The notes below the pieces were generated by a model. The model saw nothing but the letters and a program-made list of their open reading frames with translations, was not told the origin of the DNA and made no database searches. DNA of 64,000 nt, from assembly GCF_002998925.1 (NCBI RefSeq), contig NZ_CP027228.1:558001-622000 (forward strand), read 5' to 3'. The stretch is from Mogibacterium diversum (GTDB taxonomy: Bacteria; Bacillota; Clostridia; Peptostreptococcales; Anaerovoracaceae). This document shows, in pieces, positions 9,945 to 18,207 of the stretch; position 1 is the first letter of the stretch; the number at the start of each line of letters is the position of its first letter. The translations under genes were made by a program, and so were the position numbers.

Positions 9945-11084
9945 TTAATTTTGCGTTTTCGACGTAGTTTTTGCTTCAAATGACCCATCAGCCATAACTA
10001 TGGTATAAATCTCGTCTAAAGCGATATTTGACATGTCTGAGACCACTATGTCATTCTTTGTGACAAGAGCATAACCCTTACTGAGCACATTAGTTGGATT
10101 ATTCTCCTTAAGTGTTATAACTGCTTTATCGATGTTAAGTTTCATTTCGCGAATCTTGCCACTCATTGCATGAATGAGATGCTCTCTTTGAATTTTAATA
10201 TTGTTACGCTCCATCTTAATTTTATAAGCGATGGATTTTTTTAACTCTTGCTCATTTCTCGCGATTTGCTCCCTAAGTTCAAATGTATTAATAGCAGCCA
10301 TATCAGCAGCAGCGGTTGGGGTCTCGGCTCTTGCATCAGCCACCCAATCCGATATTGATACATCTGATTCGTGACCAACTGCACTGATAGTCGGAATCTT
10401 TGATGCAAAGATAGCCCGTGCGACATCTTCATCATTAAATGCCGCTAAATCCTCGGCTGAACCACCACCACGTCCAATAATAAGAACGTCTATACATTTG
10501 ACGGATTTACTATAATTATTAGCAGTTTCAATGCTTTTTATAATGCTCGCCGGAGAACCTATGCCTTGTACTAGCGTTGGAAAAATTATTATATCAGCAT
10601 AATCGTTCTTGCTTGTGATTATCTTCTTAATATCCTCTATAGCTGCTCCAGTGTCAGAAGTTATTACACCAATACGCTTTACAAATCTAGGGATTGGCTT
10701 TTTATGTTCTCGAGAAAACAACCCTTCAGATTCGAGGAGCTTCTTTACTCGATTATATTCCTTTGCAAGGTCGCCTTCACCAAAGCTTTCAACCATACGG
10801 ATGGAAAAGGAATAGTTACCACCACGAGCATAAGCGCTTATGTCTCCAAGCGCTACTATTTTACTACCATTCTTAATAAGAGATGTGTCGATTCTCGAAA
10901 TATTACTCCTCCATATGACTGCACGAAGTACACTATTTTCGTCTTTTAAGGAGAAATACATATGACCGCCACTCGTAGAAACACCTGATACTTCACCTAT
11001 TAATGGCAAATTCTTGAGGTTAGGATCACCGTTTAACTTTTTTGAAACGTACTCGTTAAATTGTGTTATTGAAAATGGATTCAT
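9945..11084 (-). CDS. xseA: Exodeoxyribonuclease VII large subunit
   Basis: 379 aa. An N-terminal OB fold (residues about 1-100, GEVSGVSTSGGHMYFSLKDE) is followed by the catalytic domain with RIGVITSDTGAAIEDI and GRGGGSAEDLAAFNDE, then a coiled-coil tail. Degrades single-stranded DNA to oligonucleotides with XseB. The ATG at 11084 was chosen because GGAGGAAA lies 9 bases upstream; a start 6 codons earlier lacks a site. It overlaps the TsaD-like gene by 29 bases. The large subunit is short compared with E. coli, as usual for Firmicutes. Confidence 0.96.
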   Translation of the reverse strand: MNPFSITQFNEYVSKKLNGDPNLKNLPLIGEVSGVSTSGGHMYFSLKDENSVLRAVIWRSNISRIDTSLIKNGSKIVALGDISAYARGGNYSFSIRMVESFGEGDLAKEYNRVKKLLESEGLFSREHKKPIPRFVKRIGVITSDTGAAIEDIKKIITSKNDYADIIIFPTLVQGIGSPASIIKSIETANNYSKSVKCIDVLIIGRGGGSAEDLAAFNDEDVARAIFASKIPTISAVGHESDVSISDWVADARAETPTAAADMAAINTFELREQIARNEQELKKSIAYKIKMERNNIKIQREHLIHAMSGKIREMKLNIDKAVITLKENNPTNVLSKGYALVTKNDIVVSDMSNIALDEIYTIVMADGSFEAKTTSKTQN

Positions 11085-12036
11085 TAAATGCGTTTCCTCC
11101 AAGAATAGATATGCCTACTGCGTTATCGCCAGATAGATCTGGGCTACCAAAATTTATTTTTAAAGAACTACTTCCGTCCATAAATTCTTTTATCTTCAAT
11201 CTAAAATACTTACTAGATGCCACTCCACCAGCCATATAAATATTAGGTATATCAAACTTATTAGCAAGATATTTTGAAACATCGAAGAGCAATATAGATA
11301 GTCTTTCCATAAGCTCCGCGGCAACTTCCGCTCTTGATTCTTCGATTGCATTTAAAACTTGATACTCAGTACCTGACAAATTAAACCATCCATCATCAAC
11401 CTTAATCTTTGTAAGGTGGCTAGAGCCGTTATATCCATATTTTAAAGCGAGTTGATCGATATACTTCCCTGCTGGAAAATTGTAACCGAGAGCAACGCCA
11501 GCTCTATCTAGCAACTTTCCAATACTTATATCCTTAGTTCCCCCAACTATATCAAGGTCATAGTGAATATCGTCTTTAGTCGCAAGAAGAGCTTCTGTTG
11601 TACCGCCACTGAGATGAAAAAATATTATTTTATCATCTGACAAGTCCGTTTCAAAAGATTTTAAAACTGCAGCTACATGTCCCTCCTGATGAGAAAATGT
11701 ATATAGCGGTACAGCAAGACTGCTGCTTAGAAGCTTAGCTGCATTAAATCCTGCCATAAAAACGGGCATGTATGAACTTTCAACTCGTCTAGGAGCATCG
11801 GAAACAGATATACAACAAATTTTACTTCTATCTACTACAGAAAGAGCCTCATCAATAAATGAAGGCAGAACATTTACGTGCTTAAAGAAAGCGATAGACT
11901 GCCTTAGTCCAAGCGCACCGTGTTCAACCTCCAAAAAATCTGACTTTTCAAATATTGTATTGTTATCTTGATCAGTAATTGCAACCGACGTTTTGTAATT
12001 AGATGTATCTATGCCAAGACAATATCTATTGCTCAT
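11056..12036 (-). CDS. TsaD/Kae1-like ASKHA protein (paralogue)
   Basis: 326 aa. The ASKHA fold starts CLGIDTSNYKTSVAITD. The metal-binding motif HQEGH (compare HMEGH in TsaD), HLSGGTTE, an AGGVASSKYFR segment and a terminal SGDNAVG motif with its Asp are all present. In Clostridia a gene of this type sits between nusB and xseA in addition to the genuine tsaD elsewhere. It is more divergent than TsaD, so I do not assign t6A synthesis. The metal and nucleotide residues look intact, so it is probably an active enzyme of unknown substrate. Overlaps nusB by 11 bases and xseA by 29. Confidence 0.82.
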   Translation of the reverse strand: MSNRYCLGIDTSNYKTSVAITDQDNNTIFEKSDFLEVEHGALGLRQSIAFFKHVNVLPSFIDEALSVVDRSKICCISVSDAPRRVESSYMPVFMAGFNAAKLLSSSLAVPLYTFSHQEGHVAAVLKSFETDLSDDKIIFFHLSGGTTEALLATKDDIHYDLDIVGGTKDISIGKLLDRAGVALGYNFPAGKYIDQLALKYGYNGSSHLTKIKVDDGWFNLSGTEYQVLNAIEESRAEVAAELMERLSILLFDVSKYLANKFDIPNIYMAGGVASSKYFRLKIKEFMDGSSSLKINFGSPDLSGDNAVGISILGGNAFNESIFNNTI

Positions 12037-12427
12037 TTAACTCCCTATTTATCTTACCAAGTACCGAGTTTATGAATGCGTAAGACCTTTCATCTCCATA
12101 AATCTTGCCAAGTTCAACGGCTTCATTAATAGAAACATTTGCCGGAATTGAATCAACATATAGAATTTCAGCAAGTGCAGTTCTAAGTATCGCGAGATCA
12201 GCCTTAGGGAGTCTGTTTATATCCCAATTATCAATATTCTTAGAAATAAGTTTATCTATTTCACTGATATGATCTCGAATAGCGTTAAGTGTATCTGTTG
12301 CTTGATTTTGTTTTAACGCCTTCTCTGCCTCTTCGACACAGGTGAGTTGCTCATAATCAAAATTATCAGTTACATCCATTTGGTAAACGAACTGCATTAT
12401 GTTTTCTCTAATTATTCTTCTATCCAT
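12026..12427 (-). CDS. nusB: Transcription antitermination factor NusB
   Basis: 133 aa all-helical protein of family length. MDRRIIRENIMQFVYQMD matches the RNA-binding N-terminus, and the C-terminal SINEAVELGKIYGDERSYAFINSVL is diagnostic. It binds boxA RNA with NusE to permit rRNA transcription. SD GGAGAATG lies before the ATG, inside the end of the upstream Asp23 gene (stop and start share one base). Confidence 0.95.
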   Translation of the reverse strand: MDRRIIRENIMQFVYQMDVTDNFDYEQLTCVEEAEKALKQNQATDTLNAIRDHISEIDKLISKNIDNWDINRLPKADLAILRTALAEILYVDSIPANVSINEAVELGKIYGDERSYAFINSVLGKINRELNEQ

Positions 12428-12783
12428 TAATCATTCTCCTGGTCGATTCCTTCTACACTTATGTTTACAGCGTCTACTTTCAGTCCAGTAAATTCTTCGA
12501 TTACATTTTTGATCGCACTCTGAATTTCATAAGATAACTGAGGAATGTTGTAACCATAATACACTATAATATGTAAGTTGATAGATATATTATCGCCGTC
12601 TCGATTAATTCGCACGCCATTCATACCGCTATCACGACCAAAAATATTTTTTGAGAAATTATCAGAAATACTTGAAATCATTTTACTTACGCCTTTGATT
12701 TTGTGTACTTCCTCAGTAATATATCCAACAATAACTTGATCATCTATCGAGATACAGCCATTACCAGTATTGAAACTACTCAT
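12427..12783 (-). CDS. Asp23/Gls24 family envelope stress protein
   Basis: 118 aa. Small alpha/beta Asp23 domain: ISIDDQVIVGYITEEVHKIKGV at the start and INLHIIVYYGYNIPQLSYEIQSAI in the core (both read as separate short motifs). Members bind membrane anchors and are linked to cell-envelope homeostasis. A single Asp23 gene before nusB is standard in Firmicutes (YqhY in Bacillus). It overlaps the CNNM gene by 8 bases. Confidence 0.92.
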   Translation of the reverse strand: MSSFNTGNGCISIDDQVIVGYITEEVHKIKGVSKMISSISDNFSKNIFGRDSGMNGVRINRDGDNISINLHIIVYYGYNIPQLSYEIQSAIKNVIEEFTGLKVDAVNISVEGIDQEND

Positions 12784-14101
12784 CTAAATTGTCTTCCTTT
12801 TCGCTATACTTATCATGATCTTCGATTGTTATACGAACTTTTTCAATACGTCTATCTTTTACCTCTAAGATTTGGAAAGTAATATTACCATATTCGATGG
12901 GGCTATACGTGGAGTTCTCTTTAGGAATTTCACCGATATAATCAATTATAAATCCTCCAACAGTCTCACTATTTTCAGATTCAAGTTCGATACCAGTTTC
13001 TTTGTCAAGATCATCAAGATATACATTTCCATCAACAATGTATTCTGAGTCAGAAATCTTCTCTATAATCCTATCTTCATCGTCAAATTCATCATCGATA
13101 TCTCCAACTATTTGTTCGATAATATCCTCAATTGATACTATGCCACTAAACCCGCCGTACTCGTCAATTAATATTGCAATATGTTGTTTTGTCTTTTGCA
13201 GTTCTACAAAAAGGGAGTCGATATTCTTGGTTTCAGGTACCAAATAAGGTTCTCGCATTATCTCTTTGATATTTATGTTATCAAAACCAGAAGAAGCACC
13301 TTTCAGCAAGTAGTCTTTAACCAGAAGAAGTCCTATAATGTTGTCAGTATCACCATCACATATTGGAATACGTGAGTGACGAAGCTCCATTAACTCTTCG
13401 AAATACTCGTCTTTATCATCCTGTAGATCAATCATAAAAACATCAGTTCGTGGTGTCATGATCTCATATGCGAGTAAATCATCAAATTCAAATATGCTGT
13501 CGATCATTCGACGTCCTTCTTCTTTGAGATCACCACTCTCCTGCCCTTTATCTAGCATTGATCTTACATGATCTTCAGAGAACTGCGCATCATCTACATC
13601 AATATCTTTTCTCATCACGAGAAGAAATAAGTTGGCAACGCCTAAACATAGCTTTGTGATAGGAAATAGTACAACATACACAAACCGCTGCATTTTAATC
13701 AATCTGATAGCATATGAATCGGCAGATTGTGCGGCAAGCTTCTTCGGGAAAATATCAGCTATAGCAAAGTAAATAGTAGCAAAGACAATATTTGCTATAA
13801 TTGGAAGAAATCTGTATGTACTCAGCCTATTGTAAAAACCAAAATTAAAAACAACTATGGCAATTATTGCCATCGAATACATGAAAATCCTATCCGGATA
13901 CTGGTATTTAGATGGTTTTTTTATGAAATTATGGATGAGCTCCACTCTTTTATTGTTAGGCTCGTCCTCTAAAATTTCGTTAAGCTTATTTCTATCTACA
14001 CAGTCAAGTGCATTTAGTGACGCAGAAACCAATCCATTGGCAATTAGAATTGCGAACACTATAAGTACATATATGGTCCAACTCACGGGGTCAGATGACA
14101 T
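12776..14101 (-). CDS. CNNM/CBS-domain membrane protein (HlyC/CorC family)
   Basis: 441 aa. The N-terminal half is a DUF21/CNNM transmembrane domain with hydrophobic helices at about 10-30, 73-90 and 98-117. A CBS pair (about 200-330, EIMTPRTDVFMID and ILIDEYGGFSGIVSIEDI) and a C-terminal transporter-associated domain (ETVGGFIIDYIGEIP) follow. Relatives are Mg2+ efflux/tolerance proteins; the haemolysin label is historical. SD AAAAGGAG precedes the ATG. Its 3' end overlaps the Asp23 gene, so a shared envelope-related operon is likely. Confidence 0.9.
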   Translation of the reverse strand: MSSDPVSWTIYVLIVFAILIANGLVSASLNALDCVDRNKLNEILEDEPNNKRVELIHNFIKKPSKYQYPDRIFMYSMAIIAIVVFNFGFYNRLSTYRFLPIIANIVFATIYFAIADIFPKKLAAQSADSYAIRLIKMQRFVYVVLFPITKLCLGVANLFLLVMRKDIDVDDAQFSEDHVRSMLDKGQESGDLKEEGRRMIDSIFEFDDLLAYEIMTPRTDVFMIDLQDDKDEYFEELMELRHSRIPICDGDTDNIIGLLLVKDYLLKGASSGFDNINIKEIMREPYLVPETKNIDSLFVELQKTKQHIAILIDEYGGFSGIVSIEDIIEQIVGDIDDEFDDEDRIIEKISDSEYIVDGNVYLDDLDKETGIELESENSETVGGFIIDYIGEIPKENSTYSPIEYGNITFQILEVKDRRIEKVRITIEDHDKYSEKEDNLDE

Positions 14102-14153
14102 GATTTTCTCCTTTTAATAATTTATTTAATATAAATATGCGATATTGTTGCTT

Positions 14154-15392
14154 TTATGATTCCTTTTTCTTCCTGAGTATGAAGTCAGATGGATACGTTT
14201 TGCTAAGTTTAACTTTGATTATCTGCTGAGGATGAGGCGCTGATTCTATTGGATTATTATTCTCATCATACATTTCTCTAACTATCTCATCAGTATAATC
14301 TGTACTAGGTCCAAAAACTTCGATATCCTCGCCAACACAGAATTTGTTACGCTGTTCGACAATGGTTAGACCACTATCAGGTTCATAGCCTCTTACAACA
14401 CCGATAAACGAATACTCACGAGTGTAATCGCTGCTAGAATAATTCTGCCCACTACTATCGGGCTTAGAATAATAGAAACCGTGATAAAACTCTCTGTGAC
14501 TGGCTTTACACAGCTCTTTATACCATTTTTCCTGAAATGTGTAATTATCTGGGTCCTCAAGATATTCATCAAGCGCCGCTCTATATGCAGAAACAACAGT
14601 CGCTACATAAAATGGACTCTTCATACGTCCTTCTATTTTCAGAGAGGAGATTCCAGCATCTATTAGATCAGGAAGTTTATCAAGCATACATAAATCACGA
14701 GAATTCATGATATAACTTCCTCGATTATCTTCTTCAACAGGATAATACTCACCTGGTCTTTTTTCTTCGACTAGTGAATATTTCCATCTACATGGATGTG
14801 TACATGAACCTCTGTTTGCATCTCTACCAACCATGAAATTGCTAAGTAGACATCTGCCTGAGTAAGACATACACATAGCTCCATGAACGAATGCCTCAAT
14901 TTCGGTATCAGGCGGAAGAACTTTTTTCATCTCTCTAAGCTCTTCAAGGCTCATCTCTCTGGCTGCAACGATTCTTTTTGCACCCATTTGTTCAACCCAA
15001 AATGCAGCAGTCATATAGTTAGTCGTATTTGCCTGTGTGCTAATATGAATTTCAGCATCAGGGATGATGCCTTTTACTATTGTCATTACACCTGGATCTG
15101 AAACAAGGAATGCATCAATCGGTATATCCTTTATTTTTTCAAGATATGCCTTGAGTGGCGGAATATCATCATTGTGCGGATATATATTGATGGTCATATA
15201 TCCTTTAGCATCGTGTTCATGGATAAACTCCATCGCTTCTTTGATTTCGTCTATAGATAAATTTCCTGCCCCGGCACGAAGGCTAAATAGTTCACCTCCA
15301 AAGTAAACTGCATCAGCCCCATATATAATAGCTGTCTTAAGCTTCTCAATATCTCCAGCTGGAGCAAGTAGTTCGATTTTCTTATTAGTCAT
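14154..15392 (-). CDS. U32 family peptidase-like tRNA hydroxylation protein (TrhP/YrrO type)
   Basis: 412 aa. The U32 signature is present: ELLAPAGDIEKLKTAI near the N-terminus, then FVHGAMCMSYSGRCLLSN and NRGSCTHPCRWKY, whose cysteines are likely to hold an iron-sulfur cluster. In Bacillus the neighbouring yrrN/yrrO U32 genes and yrrM (trmR) make 5-methoxyuridine at tRNA position 34. The same pairing here (8-base overlap with the methyltransferase) supports that role over proteolysis. A single gene replaces the Bacillus pair. Function by context, not proven. Confidence 0.85.
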   Translation of the reverse strand: MTNKKIELLAPAGDIEKLKTAIIYGADAVYFGGELFSLRAGAGNLSIDEIKEAMEFIHEHDAKGYMTINIYPHNDDIPPLKAYLEKIKDIPIDAFLVSDPGVMTIVKGIIPDAEIHISTQANTTNYMTAAFWVEQMGAKRIVAAREMSLEELREMKKVLPPDTEIEAFVHGAMCMSYSGRCLLSNFMVGRDANRGSCTHPCRWKYSLVEEKRPGEYYPVEEDNRGSYIMNSRDLCMLDKLPDLIDAGISSLKIEGRMKSPFYVATVVSAYRAALDEYLEDPDNYTFQEKWYKELCKASHREFYHGFYYSKPDSSGQNYSSSDYTREYSFIGVVRGYEPDSGLTIVEQRNKFCVGEDIEVFGPSTDYTDEIVREMYDENNNPIESAPHPQQIIKVKLSKTYPSDFILRKKKES

Positions 15393-16047
15393 TTAGTTTA
15401 ATTACAGCAAGACCATCACCACAGCTTAACAATGAAATGGTCAAATCCTTTCTACCCTTTAAATACTCTAAAAATTCTTTCATCCTCTTGACGCTTGTAC
15501 GGTGTCTGCGTCCAGGATCAATTGTTGAACCAGTTAAATACCCGTGAATTAGCATATTGTCACAGATTATGGTTGCCCCTGGTTTTGATAATTTCTCAGC
15601 TCTATCAAAGAACTCACGGTAATGACTCTTTGCGGCATCTATGAAAATAAGATCAAATCGTGCATCTGGTGAATTATCCTTGATTAAAGAATCTAATATG
15701 CCATTTGCATCACCAAATTTTAAATTGATTCTGCTTTCTAAACCAAGTGATTTTATGTTAGAAACTGCATAATCGTACATATGAGGGGCTCTCTCTATCG
15801 TTGTGATATGAGCCCCCTCGCAAGTAGTTGCAAAATAACATGCTGAATACCCGTAAGCCGTTCCGATCTCAAGTATATTATTTGGTTTCGCAATCTTTAA
15901 AAAAGTATTTAAATAGCTCTCGGTTTCACGCAGTATCAACGGTACATTATCATTCTCACAAAAGGATCTAAATTTTCCTAAATTATCTGATATGGGTGAG
16001 TAAAATGAGTCTAAAAGATTAACGATTTTTTCGTCAGTTATACTCAT
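15385..16047 (-). CDS. trmR: O-methyltransferase, probable tRNA 5-hydroxyuridine methyltransferase TrmR
   Basis: 220 aa class I SAM methyltransferase of the COMT-like family. ILEIGTAYGYSACYFA is the SAM glycine loop, FIDAAKSHY the metal/substrate motif, and IICDNMLIHG the later Asp-Asn pair. Position between mltG and the U32 gene matches Bacillus yrrL-yrrM-yrrN, where YrrM is TrmR, the enzyme that methylates ho5U34 to mo5U34. The name rests on that synteny. A generic small-molecule catechol-type methyltransferase is the alternative. Confidence 0.82.
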   Translation of the reverse strand: MSITDEKIVNLLDSFYSPISDNLGKFRSFCENDNVPLILRETESYLNTFLKIAKPNNILEIGTAYGYSACYFATTCEGAHITTIERAPHMYDYAVSNIKSLGLESRINLKFGDANGILDSLIKDNSPDARFDLIFIDAAKSHYREFFDRAEKLSKPGATIICDNMLIHGYLTGSTIDPGRRHRTSVKRMKEFLEYLKGRKDLTISLLSCGDGLAVIKLND

Positions 16048-17087
16048 TATTTGTTCTTCTCCGCTAAAGCTTTTGAATAAGCTTCTTTGTCTTTTAGGAA
16101 TTTATTATAGTCCTTACTAAAGTTGTGTGTGCCATCAAGCTTCTCACTTACAACATAATATAAGTAATCGGTGCTCTCTGGATAAAGAGCAGCTTTAATC
16201 GACGCCTTTCCAGGTGAACATATAGGTCCTGGTGGTAATCCTTTATTAGTATACGTATTGTATGGTGAATCAATCTTTGTATCAGCAATTGATAGATTTT
16301 CTTTAGGTTTTCCTAGTGCATACTGAATGGTTGCATCAATCTGCAGAGGCATGCCAGCTTTGATTCTATTGTATATAACACTTGCAATCTTAGCTCTGTC
16401 TCCATCATATTGAGACTCGCGTTCTATTAGAGAAGCGATTATTATTATTTCATTTTCACTTAGATTTAGCTCTTTTGCACGCTTCCTATATTTCTTAGTA
16501 AACACCTTATCATACTGATTGAGCATCGTAGTGATAACCTGGGTTTCATCAGCATCTAAGTCTACCGCATAAGTATCTGGATAGAGATATCCTTCGAGAT
16601 GATTATCACCTGTCTGAGCACCCTTTAAAAAAGAAAATTTGCTAAAATCTCCGTGCTTAGCAATTTCAAGGAATTTATCTTTATTGACAATTCCTTCTTT
16701 GTCTAACTTAGTAGCTGTCTGTTCGATAGTATATCCCTCAGGAATTGTAAAGGTCTTTGTACTTGAAACTCCCTTAACGATGGTCTGTGCTATATCACTA
16801 GATCTCATACTAGGAGATACTGAAAAGCTACCAGCCTTGTATTTACCATCATATCTCCAAATCTTAGACACGAGCTTATACTTAGATACGCTGCTGATTA
16901 CACCCTTTTTGTAAAGCTCCTTCGCAATATCATTAGTTGATGAACCTTCTTTAATCTTAACAACTACAAATGTATTATCTGTTCGATCTTTTGGTTTGTT
17001 AATTATAAGAAGTGATGCACTTAATGCGACAAGGATGAGCAATAAAGCGATAAGAATGCCTAATGCTTTCTTTACTGACTTCTTCAT
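16047..17087 (-). CDS. mltG: Endolytic murein transglycosylase MltG
   Basis: 346 aa. A single N-terminal membrane anchor (about residues 9-30) precedes a LysM-like segment and the YceG catalytic domain. The IIASLIERESQYDGDR motif holds the catalytic Glu, and INAT-like residues lie in LQIDATIQYALG. It cuts nascent peptidoglycan strands at the membrane and sets glycan length. SD GGAGGTAAT lies just before the ATG, and the gene overlaps trmR by one base. Confidence 0.95.
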   Translation of the reverse strand: MKKSVKKALGILIALLLILVALSASLLIINKPKDRTDNTFVVVKIKEGSSTNDIAKELYKKGVISSVSKYKLVSKIWRYDGKYKAGSFSVSPSMRSSDIAQTIVKGVSSTKTFTIPEGYTIEQTATKLDKEGIVNKDKFLEIAKHGDFSKFSFLKGAQTGDNHLEGYLYPDTYAVDLDADETQVITTMLNQYDKVFTKKYRKRAKELNLSENEIIIIASLIERESQYDGDRAKIASVIYNRIKAGMPLQIDATIQYALGKPKENLSIADTKIDSPYNTYTNKGLPPGPICSPGKASIKAALYPESTDYLYYVVSEKLDGTHNFSKDYNKFLKDKEAYSKALAEKNK

Positions 17088-17110
17088 ATTACCTCCAACA
17101 ACTAGGAATA

Positions 17111-17186
17111 TTGTTAGCCAATATCAAACTAAATTGAAATTAGCTAACAATTTTCATTACACAGTATTTAAATTGATAATTTAAAT
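17111..17186. repeat. Two short inverted repeats between efp and mltG
   Basis: TTGTTAGCCAAT (17111-17122) and ATTAGCTAACAA (17139-17150) form a 12-bp stem with one mismatch and a 16-base loop, ending about 24 bases before the mltG start. A second, AT-only repeat, ATTTAAATT/AATTTAAAT, lies at 17166-17186. Neither is followed by a long T run on the minus strand, so an efficient intrinsic terminator is unlikely. RNA leader or operator are options. Confidence 0.45.
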
Positions 17187-17196
17187 AAGCTTTATA

Positions 17197-17760
17197 CTAC
17201 TTAGATCTTCCTAAGTACTCTCCACCATTTCTAGTGTCTATCTGAATAACCTCTCCTTCTTCGATGAAGATTGGAACCTGAATTACAGCACCTGTCTCAA
17301 CTGTAGCAGCTTTAGTAACATTAGTCGCTGTATCTCCCTTAACTCCGGGCTCAGTTTCGATAACCTTGAGGTCAACGAAGTTTGGAGCTTCAACAGCAAA
17401 GGCATTTCCCTGATAGAATTTAATAGTAGCGGTATCATTTTCTCTGATGAACTTTACAGCGTCTTCAACGAGATCTGCGCTTAGAGGAACCTGGTCGAAA
17501 GTCTCCTGATCCATGAAGTAGTATAGCTCGCCGTCGTTATAGAGATACTGCATAGTCTTTGTCTCGATATGAGCCTTTGGGAACTTATCGTTAGGGTTGA
17601 ATGCCTCTTCTCTGGTAGCACCAGTAAGAATATTTCTGTACTTAGTTCTAACGAAAGCAGCACCTTTACCAGGCTTTACATGCTGGAAGTCAAGTACTAC
17701 ATGTGGCTCTCCGTTCATCTCGAAAGTTACGCCTTTTCTGAAATCTCCTGCACTAATCAT
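17197..17760 (-). CDS. efp: Elongation factor P
   Basis: 187 aa, three beta-barrel domains. The KOW-like N-terminal domain ends in KPGKGAAFVRTKYRNI, where the lysine at the loop tip is the one modified in some species. The C-terminal OB domain ends ADKG-like, IDTRNGGEYLGRSK. It relieves ribosome stalling at polyproline stretches. Own promoter upstream (extended -10 at 17827-17835). Confidence 0.98.
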   Translation of the reverse strand: MISAGDFRKGVTFEMNGEPHVVLDFQHVKPGKGAAFVRTKYRNILTGATREEAFNPNDKFPKAHIETKTMQYLYNDGELYYFMDQETFDQVPLSADLVEDAVKFIRENDTATIKFYQGNAFAVEAPNFVDLKVIETEPGVKGDTATNVTKAATVETGAVIQVPIFIEEGEVIQIDTRNGGEYLGRSK

Positions 17761-17812
17761 ACTTAATCTCTCTTTCTGTGATATTAAAAATTAAAATTAT
17801 TATCTTTATGTA

Positions 17813-17835
17813 ACGTATACGTATGTATTATATCA
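17813..17835 (-). promoter_or_regulatory. efp promoter (extended -10) with palindrome near +1
   Basis: On the minus strand TGATATAAT gives a perfect -10 with the TGn extension. No good -35 is seen. A perfect 10-bp palindrome ACGTATACGT (17813-17822) lies just downstream, around the expected start site, and could bind a regulator; this is inference. Confidence 0.5.
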
Positions 17836-17845
17836 AATATTCCCG

Positions 17846-18178
17846 TTAAATATTGATCTTTACAACATCTGATAGGATTTCATACACGTCCTTCATCATT
17901 ATAGCAAATCTCGCCTCTGCTTGCATGTATTCTGCAGCTTTAGGATTAGATGACATCATAGCATACATTGACTGCATCTGAGCCATTGCCTCTTGTCCAA
18001 TCTCTTCACCGCTTAATTGCTTAGCTTGAATCTCGATTTGACGCTTTTGTATATCGCTAATCATCTGATTGAGAGTCGGATCCTGCTCTATCTCCTTGCG
18101 AAGCTTATCATAGTCCATGAACTCATTACTTGCCTTAATTGCAGAAGCAAGTTCATGGGCACTTGAATATACATTCAT
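17846..18178 (-). CDS. YlbF/YmcA family protein
   Basis: 110 aa helical protein. Residues about 5-105 match the Com_YlbF fold: LASAIKASNEFMDYDKLRKEIEQ and a KAAEYMQAEARFAIMM helix, quoted in parts. Bacillus YlbF and YmcA form a complex with YaaT (the Y-complex) that guides RNase Y. Here it lies 29 bases downstream of the RNase J gene, consistent with an RNA-turnover role. SD AGGAGGTTTTTAAA before the ATG. Confidence 0.85.
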   Translation of the reverse strand: MNVYSSAHELASAIKASNEFMDYDKLRKEIEQDPTLNQMISDIQKRQIEIQAKQLSGEEIGQEAMAQMQSMYAMMSSNPKAAEYMQAEARFAIMMKDVYEILSDVVKINI

Positions 18179-18207
18179 TTTAAAAACCTCCTAAACCAAA
18201 GCGTTCA

